Of a stretch of DNA of 11,716 nucleotides, positions 1-6,040 are shown in pieces. Source of the stretch: CAZUQP01 sp964484285 (GTDB lineage: Bacteria; Pseudomonadota; Gammaproteobacteria; DSM-16500); NCBI GenBank assembly GCA_964484285.1, contig CAZAEO010000070.1, positions 1 to 11,716 on the forward strand, in the 5' to 3' direction. The translations under genes and the position numbers were made by a program. The stretch's first letter is position 1, and each line of letters starts with the position of its first letter. The notes beneath the pieces are model-generated. The model worked only from the letters and a program-made list of their open reading frames with translations. It did no database searches and was not told where the DNA came from.

Positions 1-11
1 TTTATATTTCC

Positions 12-55
12 TGGGCTGTGTAGGGATCGAACCTACGACCTATTGATTAAGAGTC
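12..55 (-). repeat. Left att site: 44-bp tRNA-Lys 3' fragment
   Basis: These 44 bases match 11528-11571 exactly and correspond to nucleotides 30 to 73 of the complete tRNA-Lys gene, in the same (minus) orientation. Identity stops on one side at the discriminator base, where this copy continues with GGA instead of CCA, and on the other side inside the anticodon stem. It is a tRNA remnant, not a functional tRNA gene. The strand-exchange point lies somewhere within the 44 bp. Confidence 0.9.
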
Positions 56-99
56 GGATAATATCTCTTATTAACACATTTCATTCCTTTTCATCTTAA

Positions 100-128
100 T
101 TCACAATGAAATAAAAATACCCTATAAA
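100..128 (+). promoter_or_regulatory. Candidate integrase promoter
   Basis: TTCACA (100-105) and TATAAA (123-128) are separated by 17 bp. Each differs from the sigma-70 consensus at one position. The start point would fall near 135, about 110 bp before the integrase start, inside the stretch between the att core and the integrase. It is a sequence match only; the region is AT-rich, so chance matches are possible. Confidence 0.4.
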
Positions 129-197
129 TAAAGCTATTTTTTCTATATTATCTCACCAATTCATTTCAAGATATCTCACCTCTAGCCACCATTTTAG

Positions 198-220
198 AGG
201 AACCTTGAAAAGAACCTTAA
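198..220 (+). other. Left arm-type sites of the integrase (paired GAACCT)
   Basis: AGGAACCTT and AGAACCTTAA contain two GAACCT cores at 200-205 and 212-217, exactly 12 bp apart. The same arrangement occurs at the other end of the island (11444-11449 and 11456-11461) on the same strand. Tyrosine integrases of the lambda/P4 type bind short direct repeats flanking the att core, so these are the best candidates for one arm of attP. They lie about 145 bp from the core and just upstream of the integrase ribosome binding site, so bound integrase could also repress its own gene. Confidence 0.6.
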
Positions 221-244
221 AAATCAGCAATTGAAGGAAAGGCC

Positions 245-1492
245 ATGGAACAATTCACCGATAAAATGATCAAAGCACTTAAACCAAAGGAGTATATTTA
301 TGACGTGCGCGAACAGAATGGCTTTGCTGTTCGTGTCTTTCCTTCTGGCAAAAAATCCTGGGTATTTATCTATACCTACGGGAGTAGAAAACGCCGTATG
401 ACTCTAGGCGACTACAAGACCATGACGCTTGCCGATGCTCGTATAAAGCACGGAGATGCCTATAAAATGCTCAAGAACGAAGATAAAGACCCTGCACAAG
501 TTCAAAAGCTTGAAAAAGCCAGCAGCCGCGACTCATCCACTGTTAGTGGCCTTATTGAGGAATATATTGAAAAATGGGCGCTTCCACGTAAACGCTCCTG
601 GAAAGAAGACAAAAGAGTTTTAGAGCGTGACGTTAAGCCTATTTGGGGTAGACGAAAAGCCAAGGACATCGCCAAGCGTGATGTTGTCCTACTTCTTGAA
701 GACATTGTTAAACGTGGCGCTCCTATTGCAGCTAACCGTGCTTTTGCCTGTGTGCGCCGCATGTTTAATTTTGCAGTTGAACGAGATATTATCACCGCCA
801 CCCCATGCGCAACCATCAAAGCCCCATCCAAAGAAAACCAACGTGACCGCTGCCTTACTACGGATGAAATTAAATCTTTTTGGCACGCCTTAGAAATAGC
901 ACCTATGTCAGCCGCCACCAAGATAGCTCTCAAGCTGCAATTGGTTACAGCACAACGTAAAGGTGAAATTCTTGGTGCTGAATGGAGCGAAATTGATCTT
1001 GAAACACGTTGGTGGATAATCCCCGAGAGTAAAGCAAAAAATGGCGTTCATCACCGCGTAGCTTTGTCCGAGTTAGCCATTGAACTTCTGAAAGACCTTA
1101 AAAAACTAAACAGCAAATCACGCTGGCTATTCCCTTCTGATACAGGAAAATCTCATATGCGCGGCGAGTCAATTGGCAAAGCCGTTCGTCGCAGCAATGA
1201 AGTGGTTTTTCGAAAAGCCAAAATTAACCATTTTACTCCTCATGATCTTAGACGTACGGCAGCAACTCATATGACAGAAATGGGGATATCGCGCCTAGTG
1301 GTTAGCAAGATACTTAACCATATTGATAGCAGTATTACCGCCATTTATGATCGTCACAGCTATGATGCTGAAAAAAGAAATGCGCTTGAATCATGGGGGA
1401 AAAGACTTAGCCAACTAATTGATTCTTCAAAAAACACAGATAACATCATCGATCTTGATCGTAACAATAGACAAAAAATATCTAATCTATAG
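245..1492 (+). CDS. int: P4-type tyrosine integrase
   Basis: Site-specific recombinase of 415 aa that catalyses insertion and excision of the island at tRNA-Lys. The N-terminal part (about 1-90) is the DUF4102-like arm-binding domain, with the typical GFAVRVFPSGKKSW and LGDYKTMTLADAR stretches. A SAM-like core-binding domain follows (about 95-190), then the catalytic domain (about 205-390). The active-site set appears complete: R238 in TAQRKGE, a lysine near 263-265, H333 and R336 in HDLRR, H359 in LNH, and nucleophile Y368 in IYDRHSY. Length is normal for the family. The start is supported by AAGGA at 234-238, six bases upstream. It is the gene nearest the left att repeat and reads away from it. 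The tail after about 385 is polar and probably flexible. Confidence 0.95.
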   Translation: MEQFTDKMIKALKPKEYIYDVREQNGFAVRVFPSGKKSWVFIYTYGSRKRRMTLGDYKTMTLADARIKHGDAYKMLKNEDKDPAQVQKLEKASSRDSSTVSGLIEEYIEKWALPRKRSWKEDKRVLERDVKPIWGRRKAKDIAKRDVVLLLEDIVKRGAPIAANRAFACVRRMFNFAVERDIITATPCATIKAPSKENQRDRCLTTDEIKSFWHALEIAPMSAATKIALKLQLVTAQRKGEILGAEWSEIDLETRWWIIPESKAKNGVHHRVALSELAIELLKDLKKLNSKSRWLFPSDTGKSHMRGESIGKAVRRSNEVVFRKAKINHFTPHDLRRTAATHMTEMGISRLVVSKILNHIDSSITAIYDRHSYDAEKRNALESWGKRLSQLIDSSKNTDNIIDLDRNNRQKISNL

Positions 1493-1496
1493 GACA

Positions 1497-1524
1497 TTGC
1501 ACTACTGGTACTATGTGCTATAAT
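1497..1524 (+). promoter_or_regulatory. Promoter of the toxin-antitoxin operon
   Basis: TTGCAC (1497-1502), a 16-bp spacer, then a perfect TATAAT (1519-1524) preceded by TG one base upstream (extended -10). The start point would be near 1531, right at the AAGGA of the toxin, giving a very short leader. GCAC (1499-1502) and GTGC (1515-1518) form a short inverted repeat across the promoter, and ACTA occurs twice inside it. This would suit an autoregulatory operator, although the dyad is weak. Confidence 0.7.
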
Positions 1525-1542
1525 CAACAAAAGGAATATACC

Positions 1543-1863
1543 GTGATAGAGGTTAAAGCAACACCAAGATTCATGCGTTTAGCCAAAAAAGCTATGACGC
1601 CAGAAGCATTGCAAGAATTGACTGACACGTTGGCCTTAGACCCTGAACAAGGCGCAGTAATTAAAGATACCGGCGGCATCAGAAAGATACGCTGGATGAC
1701 TGGAAAAGGTGGCGGGAAGCGCGGCGGACTCAGGGTGCTCTATTATTTTGATGGTGAACAGCTCGTTTTATTGGTGACAATGTTCAAGAAATCCGACCAA
1801 GAAAATATTGATGCTGGAGAAAAAGAAGAATTACGTAAATTGATTAAAGAATTATTGGAGTAA
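1543..1863 (+). CDS. RelE/HigB-like toxin of a type II TA system
   Basis: A small basic protein of 106 aa from the GTG at 1543. This start is chosen over the in-frame ATG at 1513 because AAGGA lies at 1531-1535 with a 7-base spacer, and because 1513 sits inside the -10 region. The family signature is clear: an N-terminal helical segment (RFMRLAKKAMTPEALQEL), a basic strand region with GKRGGLRVLYYF (about 58-69), and the C-terminal FKKSDQEN motif (about 81-88) before a final helix. RelE-superfamily proteins are mRNA interferases that usually cleave ribosome-bound mRNA. The antitoxin gene follows immediately, so the order is toxin first as in higBA. In the island it probably acts as a stabilisation module; a role in phage defence is also possible. 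Confidence 0.85.
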   Translation: MIEVKATPRFMRLAKKAMTPEALQELTDTLALDPEQGAVIKDTGGIRKIRWMTGKGGGKRGGLRVLYYFDGEQLVLLVTMFKKSDQENIDAGEKEELRKLIKELLE

Positions 1864-1868
1864 CCACC

Positions 1869-2135
1869 ATGAGTAAAATAGGCAAAGATTTAATTAGTGC
1901 GCTGAAAGAAGCTAAAAAGAAAGGGCTAGTGACGCTACAGACTTCCCCCGATGTTGGCAAGCTACGCAAAAAATTAAAACTGTCACAGCGCGAATTTTCC
2001 GTTGTTTATCATATTAACATTGAAACTTTACGCAAGTGGGAGCAACATCAGCGTGACCCTGATAGTATTAGCCGCGCCTATCTGAAATGCATTCAAAACG
2101 ATCCCGCATTAATCCGAGAGTTAGTAAACAAATAA
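1869..2135 (+). CDS. XRE-family HTH antitoxin (HigA-like)
   Basis: An 88-aa DNA-binding protein partnered with the upstream toxin. A short helical N-terminus (1-20) is followed by an XRE helix-turn-helix at about 28-66, with the recognisable LRKKLKLSQREFS and TLRKWEQHQRDPD segments that are common in antitoxins of RelE-type pairs. Five bases separate the toxin stop from this ATG, and GGAG at 1857-1860, inside the end of the toxin gene, serves as ribosome binding site, so the two are co-translated. It is expected to neutralise the toxin and repress the promoter at 1497-1524. No terminator is visible in the 23 bp before the convergent hydrolase gene. Confidence 0.88.
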   Translation: MSKIGKDLISALKEAKKKGLVTLQTSPDVGKLRKKLKLSQREFSVVYHINIETLRKWEQHQRDPDSISRAYLKCIQNDPALIRELVNK

Positions 2136-2158
2136 GATATTAGATCAATGGCGCCGCT

Positions 2159-3427
2159 TTAAGGAGCACAAACACCCTCTAGCGTTTTTATAATATCATC
2201 ATATATAGGCGCGAGTTCGTAACGTTTTCTATTTTCAATGATACTTGGATATTTACTCTCTATAATTTTCACAAGTTCAGCTAAGCTTTCTTCTCGTGAT
2301 AATGTTTGCGATAGGTCAGTTTTAATTTTTTCTACTTCTGGCATTAATTTTTCTTGATCTGCGACGATGTTTTGTAAAGTAACAATTGATATTTGCAATG
2401 AGGGGATGAAAGTCAATATGGAGCGAAAGCCAGGGATTCCTCCTCTATGAGAATAGTATTCACCAAAAGCATCCGACTTCATGATTTCTATACCATAACC
2501 ATAATAAGCCTCGACTCGCTCTGTTAGTAGATATGGTTTCAAAATTAACTCAAGTAAAAATTTAGGAATTATTTTGCCAGCATATAAAGCATTATTCCAT
2601 TTCAGCAAATCTTCAGTCGTGGAGACAAGACTTCCTGCTGCACCAGGGACTTCCATCGATTCATAACGATTAACTTCTTCTAAGCTTGCATCTTGTTTTG
2701 CCATCTCATACTGATATCCCCGAGCTAAATTTAAAAATCTAGCATCTGACCGTATAAGATCATCGACGGTACCTTGAGTTGGTAAAAAAGTTGATCGCAT
2801 TTCCAATGGCTTAAAGAAAATATTTTCCAAATAAACATCAAGATGTTGTTGAGAAATTTGTTCGATGATTATTCCTAATAAATAGTAACCTGAGTTACTG
2901 TATGAAAATTTTTCTCCAGGTATAAATTCTAGATTATGTTTTTTGAAAAAAGTAATAAGATCTGAATTTTTAGGAAATTTCTGTTTTTCAAAATCAGGCA
3001 AGCTCGTGTAATTTGTTATTCCTGATGAATGGACTAACAATTGATGTATTGTTACGGTCTTTGCCCATGCTGGCATTGAGCTATTCCATATTTCATGTTC
3101 TGCAGGTAAATAGTGCTCTATCGTATTATTTAACTCTGCCTGGATGTACTCTTTAAGTTTCGCGTGATCATTTTCATGAATATTTTTATCTAATAGCGCT
3201 TTCAGAATTGCCACTGCAGTAAATTGTTTTGTAACTGAGCCTGCAAGAAACTGTGTATCCATAGACACAGGGATTTTTTTTGAAAAATCAGCATAACCAA
3301 AACATTTTTTATAAATAGTTTCTTTATTTGTAGCAACAATTATGCAACCGCTGTGTTGCATAATGAGTTGATTAATTGTATTTTCAATTTTATTCTGCAC
3401 TTCTTCTAGATTTAATTTGTATATCAT
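2159..3427 (-). CDS. Serine beta-lactamase-family hydrolase (class C / EstB type)
   Basis: A 422-aa protein of the beta-lactamase/transpeptidase-like superfamily (Pfam Beta-lactamase, PF00144). Counting from the ATG at 3427, the S64-V-T-K67 catalytic tetrad, the Y176-S-N178 motif and the H327-R-G-G third motif are all present, as is the typical LLVHSSGIT stretch. The start is set by AGAGG five bases upstream of 3427; a GTG two codons further upstream would overlap that site. No signal peptide or membrane segment is seen at the N-terminus, which begins with polar helices, so it is predicted cytoplasmic. This makes an esterase or peptidase role as plausible as beta-lactam hydrolysis. The last 60 or so residues are a charged helical tail beyond the catalytic domain. 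It is transcribed separately from the M56 operon, behind a terminator, and no BlaI-type operator is seen upstream. Confidence 0.88.
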   Translation of the reverse strand: MIYKLNLEEVQNKIENTINQLIMQHSGCIIVATNKETIYKKCFGYADFSKKIPVSMDTQFLAGSVTKQFTAVAILKALLDKNIHENDHAKLKEYIQAELNNTIEHYLPAEHEIWNSSMPAWAKTVTIHQLLVHSSGITNYTSLPDFEKQKFPKNSDLITFFKKHNLEFIPGEKFSYSNSGYYLLGIIIEQISQQHLDVYLENIFFKPLEMRSTFLPTQGTVDDLIRSDARFLNLARGYQYEMAKQDASLEEVNRYESMEVPGAAGSLVSTTEDLLKWNNALYAGKIIPKFLLELILKPYLLTERVEAYYGYGIEIMKSDAFGEYYSHRGGIPGFRSILTFIPSLQISIVTLQNIVADQEKLMPEVEKIKTDLSQTLSREESLAELVKIIESKYPSIIENRKRYELAPIYDDIIKTLEGVCAP

Positions 3428-3497
3428 TACCACCTCTGATCACCAATTTTAAGCAATGATAAATCCATCAGCACCAATATTTACCTAATAGCCCCAT

Positions 3498-3527
3498 AAA
3501 AAAACAAAGGCCTCTTTTGAGGCCTTT
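3498..3527 (-). terminator. Rho-independent terminator, minus strand
   Basis: A perfect 9-bp stem (AAAGGCCTC / GAGGCCTTT, 3506-3514 and 3519-3527) with a 4-base loop is followed on the minus strand by one base and seven consecutive T (3498-3504). It would stop transcripts coming from the M56 operon before the hydrolase gene. On the plus strand only four T follow, so it is mainly one-directional. Confidence 0.8.
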
Positions 3528-3559
3528 TAGAAATATTTTCCCTTTGCAGGAAACAGAAA

Positions 3560-3569
3560 NNNNNNNNNN
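3560..3569. other. Scaffold gap (10 N)
   Basis: Ten undetermined bases join two contigs. Ten is a conventional placeholder length, so the real gap may be longer or shorter. GAGGCCTT occurs both in the terminator to the left (3519-3526) and directly at the right edge of the gap (3570-3577), which suggests that a short repeat broke the assembly here. Confidence 0.95.
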
Positions 3570-3705
3570 GAGGCCTTGTGCCCTACCGCAGAACGATAGG
3601 GGAGGTAGTTACCTATATTGTAACCCCGATCCGGGGAATTTCAATTTATTTCAAGCAATTTCAGCTTAACTCTATGCCATAATGATTATAAATTAATTTA
3701 GCCTA
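3570..3705. other. Intergenic stretch rich in short inverted and direct repeats
   Basis: No gene is seen. Several small dyads follow each other: CCCTA/TAGGG (3581-3585 and 3597-3601), AGGTAGTTACCT (3603-3614) and CCCCG-ATC-CGGGG (3624-3636). ATTTCA then occurs three times at exact 10-bp intervals (3638, 3648, 3658). On the minus strand this is the 3' untranslated region of the M56 operon. No T-run follows the GC-rich hairpin, so it is not a standard terminator. Confidence 0.5.
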
Positions 3706-4983
3706 TTAAGATTCACTCTTCTCCCTTTCAGCTAGCACATACATTTCATAGGAATGATTTGAATCAGATGAAATATTGATTCTACCCTCTTGATGAGGTG
3801 TAACGATAACCTGTGGCTTTGAGTGCATTTTCTCTGCGCCATTACTGTATTGAATGTCGTAATTGATTCCAATAGCATCATTCCTCCCATATTTAGAGAC
3901 GTTTCTTGCTACTAACTCCATCCTAAGGCCTTGGGCACCAACATCGTTGGTATTTGTAATAACGATCAATGCTTTTTGATTTTCAAGAGCAACTATGACG
4001 GGGCTTGAAACAAGCTTTCCATCAATAAATATTTTTGATGTTATCTTAAAAGTATTTTTATTTTTATCTGCAATACCGCTTGTCATAGCAATGGCTGTTG
4101 CACCCGACAAAACTAAAAAAGTACTTAATACAGATATTAAAAGTGAACGTTTCATTGTTTTTGATTTCATAGCTAGGAGCCTCCTTTTTATGGTTGAATC
4201 TGTCATATTGGTAAAAATTAAATTTCCTCTTAAATTTTCTGGTTGAGCGCAGGTCATTGCTAAAAGAAGGCTTCCGTATTCTTTAGTATCGGCATTTGCT
4301 GCCACACAAGTTTTTTCATCACAAAAAATTTCCATCTCCAGCTCAAGCTTTCTATGAAGAGAATATGCCCAAGGCACAAAAAATAACAAGGCTTGCACAA
4401 TAAGAGACAGTAATTTCCATAAAGAATCGTTTTGCTCTACATGAATTTTTTCATGCGCTATACTCATTTGGATTTCTCTTGGCGTCCATTTTTTTTCTGC
4501 ATCTGATGGAAAGTAGATTTTAGCTTTTGGAAATCCAAAACTTAAAGGGCTTTCGATATGCTCATTGAGAAGAATAGATTTCTCTTGAATGACTGACTCA
4601 AAAGACGAACCCAATTTTTTTATCGCACTTAAATAAGAAAATAAAATTCGAGATAACATCATCAAAAAGCCCATTCCATATACAAGAAAAATATAAAATG
4701 GCCAATTGATTTGATGCTCCGTCAATGTGATAGACAGCCTGGATGTTGATAATTGATTGGCAAATTGACCCGGCAATGTGATTTCTAACACTTGCCAAGA
4801 AGATAATCTCCAGAGAGTAAAAATAAAAGGTGCTAGTGCTAGCACAACTAAGCCAATTTTAATTAAGATAATTTTTTGTTTTGAGAATGCATTTGCAAAA
4901 TCCAAGATACGAATCAATATTAAATTAATAAGACTTAACCCAGACAACGAAGCTAAGAAAAAAAGACACTGTAAATAATTCAT
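3706..4983 (-). CDS. M56-family (BlaR1-like) membrane zinc metalloprotease
   Basis: A 425-aa integral membrane protein. Hydrophobic segments lie at about 4-26, 38-58, 95-118, 190-208 and 280-300. The cytoplasmic protease part carries the zinc motif H177-E-K-I-H181 and E218-I-F-C-D222, the usual third-ligand region of M56 peptidases. BlaR1/MecR1 proteases respond to an outside signal by cleaving, directly or indirectly, the partner BlaI/MecI repressor. The repressor gene lies just upstream: its stop is 2 bases from this ATG, and AAGGA at 4990-4994 overlaps the repressor's last codons. In BlaR1 a penicillin-binding domain of about 250 aa follows the last membrane segment. Here only about 125 aa follow (301-425), predicted beta-rich and without SxxK/KTG motifs, so the sensed ligand is probably different. 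It is the last gene of the operon. Confidence 0.88.
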   Translation of the reverse strand: MNYLQCLFFLASLSGLSLINLILIRILDFANAFSKQKIILIKIGLVVLALAPFIFTLWRLSSWQVLEITLPGQFANQLSTSRLSITLTEHQINWPFYIFLVYGMGFLMMLSRILFSYLSAIKKLGSSFESVIQEKSILLNEHIESPLSFGFPKAKIYFPSDAEKKWTPREIQMSIAHEKIHVEQNDSLWKLLSLIVQALLFFVPWAYSLHRKLELEMEIFCDEKTCVAANADTKEYGSLLLAMTCAQPENLRGNLIFTNMTDSTIKRRLLAMKSKTMKRSLLISVLSTFLVLSGATAIAMTSGIADKNKNTFKITSKIFIDGKLVSSPVIVALENQKALIVITNTNDVGAQGLRMELVARNVSKYGRNDAIGINYDIQYSNGAEKMHSKPQVIVTPHQEGRINISSDSNHSYEMYVLAEREKSES

Positions 4984-4985
4984 TT

Positions 4986-5357
4986 CTAATCCTTGAGAAG
5001 TTGTTTGAGTGTCTTAATTTCAGCATCACTCAATTGTTCGTTTTCAACTAAGTTCAAAACCAATTTGCCAGGACTCCCACCAAAAAGACGTTTAGCTATT
5101 CTTTTTACTTCTGATATCAGGAATTTTTCTTGTTGAAGAATAGGCAAATAAACAAAAGCTTTTCCACTTTTTTGATGTTTAATGTAGCCCTTCTTTTCCA
5201 TTGCTTGCACTAAAGTGAGGAGAGATGTATAAGCTGGTTTTGGCGTTCTGTGAAGCAAATCCAAAATATCTGCAATTTTAAGAGGGGCATTCGTCCATAA
5301 AACGCGCATTACTTCAAGTTCATTTTCTGTTAACCCAGGTTGTCGTGGTCTTGGCAT
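4986..5357 (-). CDS. BlaI/MecI/CopY-family transcriptional repressor
   Basis: A 123-aa winged-helix repressor with a normal family length. The N-terminal DNA-binding domain (about 8-75) shows LTENELEVMRVLW, the recognition helix region PAYTSLLTLVQAMEKKGYI (41-59) and the wing GKAFVYLP. The C-terminal dimerisation helices include LFGGSPGKLVLNLVENEQLS (91-110), where regulatory proteolysis occurs in the staphylococcal homologues. It has its own ribosome binding site (AAGGAAAG, just upstream of the ATG). It sits between the secreted protein gene and the M56 gene in one operon and most likely represses that operon through the paired operators at 5843-5901. Confidence 0.93.
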   Translation of the reverse strand: MPRPRQPGLTENELEVMRVLWTNAPLKIADILDLLHRTPKPAYTSLLTLVQAMEKKGYIKHQKSGKAFVYLPILQQEKFLISEVKRIAKRLFGGSPGKLVLNLVENEQLSDAEIKTLKQLLKD

Positions 5358-5370
5358 AACTTTCCTTATT

Positions 5371-5805
5371 TTATTTAGCGTAAATGTTATTGAATACTAA
5401 ATTCGCGTCATTAGTCGAAACGATCGTTAAACCCGTACCTGACATAATGGAAACTTCTTTGTCATCTTGTTTTTCTAAAATTTCGACTTTTATATTATCA
5501 ACTTGCGGATCATTAACTGACACAATCATCGTACTTAAAGCACTTCCCTTTACCGTTTCTTCATAAGGAGTAAATAAACGTTCCATGGGCTTATCCCCAA
5601 AAAGAAAATGTATAACACGATAGCCATTTTTACCTGTTACAACATATGAACCAGTAAATGGTACTGATTGTTTTTTCGAATTTTGAGAAATAATTCTTAA
5701 AATGAATGTTTTTTCGATGGGAGAGAAACTTTGATCTGCATAAATTAGGCTCATGGGTAGTATCGAAAATGCAAAGATTATGGCAGTTTTTAAAAATGTT
5801 CGCAT
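5371..5805 (-). CDS. Secreted small protein of unknown function, first gene of the blaI/M56 operon
   Basis: A 144-aa protein with a clear Sec signal peptide: a positive N-terminus (MRTFLK), a hydrophobic core (about 7-22) and probable cleavage after A23 (LIYA/DQS), leaving a periplasmic protein of about 121 aa. The mature part alternates hydrophobic and polar residues as in a beta-sandwich, and no named domain was recognised. AAGGAG eight bases upstream sets the start. It is 13 bp upstream of the repressor gene, and the regulated promoter lies directly in front of it, so it is probably an effector or accessory sensor of the BlaI/M56 system. A ligand-binding partner of the M56 extracytoplasmic domain is possible but unproven. 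Confidence 0.75.
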   Translation of the reverse strand: MRTFLKTAIIFAFSILPMSLIYADQSFSPIEKTFILRIISQNSKKQSVPFTGSYVVTGKNGYRVIHFLFGDKPMERLFTPYEETVKGSALSTMIVSVNDPQVDNIKVEILEKQDDKEVSIMSGTGLTIVSTNDANLVFNNIYAK

Positions 5806-5842
5806 AGGCTAAGCTCCTTGTTGTTTGGCAGACTGGATTAAT

Positions 5843-5860
5843 CTACTAGTTAGGTAGTAG
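5843..5860. promoter_or_regulatory. BlaI-type operator 1
   Basis: CTACTAGTTAGGTAGTAG is an 18-bp sequence with perfect 6-bp inverted arms (CTACTA/TAGTAG), resembling the TACTA/TAGTA dyads bound by BlaI/MecI repressors. It overlaps the -10 element at 5859-5864 and the presumed transcription start. Sixteen bases (ACTAGTTAnnTAGTAG) recur at 5886-5901 with only two changes. Confidence 0.75.
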
Positions 5861-5886
5861 CATAACCTGATGCAAGCATAATGCAA
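5859..5886 (-). promoter_or_regulatory. Promoter of the secreted protein/blaI/M56 operon
   Basis: Read on the minus strand, TTGCAT (5886-5881) and TATGCT (5864-5859) are separated by 16 bp. The -35 end touches operator 2 and the -10 end overlaps operator 1, so a repressor bound at both sites would block RNA polymerase. The start point would be near 5852, about 50 bp before the first gene. Confidence 0.6.
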
Positions 5887-5901
5887 CTAGTTAAATAGTA
5901 G
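5886..5901. promoter_or_regulatory. BlaI-type operator 2
   Basis: ACTAGTTAAATAGTAG repeats the operator 1 core at a distance of 41 bp, close to four helical turns, which puts both sites on the same face of the DNA. It borders the -35 element on its upstream side. Confidence 0.7.
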
Positions 5902-6040
5902 ATAAGCCATAAAGTTTATTGCTTTGAGGTTATACACTTACTTCTCTCTTATCTGCGATTACCTAAAAGCTCCCCGCAATTGATTTGGCAATATTTGACT
6001 TTGATAGCCATTAAAGAAGGGAAATAAATAGACGGTCACT

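Noticed and set aside
12..55. A second tRNA-Lys gene at the left end
   Set aside because: Only the 3' 44 nt match; the D-arm, the 5' acceptor strand and half of the anticodon stem are missing, and CCA is absent.
502..933. 143-aa open frame on the minus strand inside the integrase gene
   Set aside because: It lies wholly opposite a clear integrase with complete active site; its composition (Ser/Arg/Leu-rich) is that of an antisense frame.
1513..1542. Upstream ATG for the toxin giving 116 aa
   Set aside because: It overlaps the -10 element TATAAT and has no ribosome binding site, whereas the GTG at 1543 has AAGGA at proper distance and matches where RelE-type homology begins.
2136..2158. Terminator between the convergent antitoxin and hydrolase genes around GGCGCC
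   Set aside because: The 6-bp palindrome has no loop and is not followed by a T-run; the interval is only 23 bp.
3570..3705. CRISPR-like or riboswitch element in the repeat-rich intergenic stretch
   Set aside because: The repeats are 6-12 bp and of different types, with no regular repeat-spacer pattern and no recognised riboswitch core.
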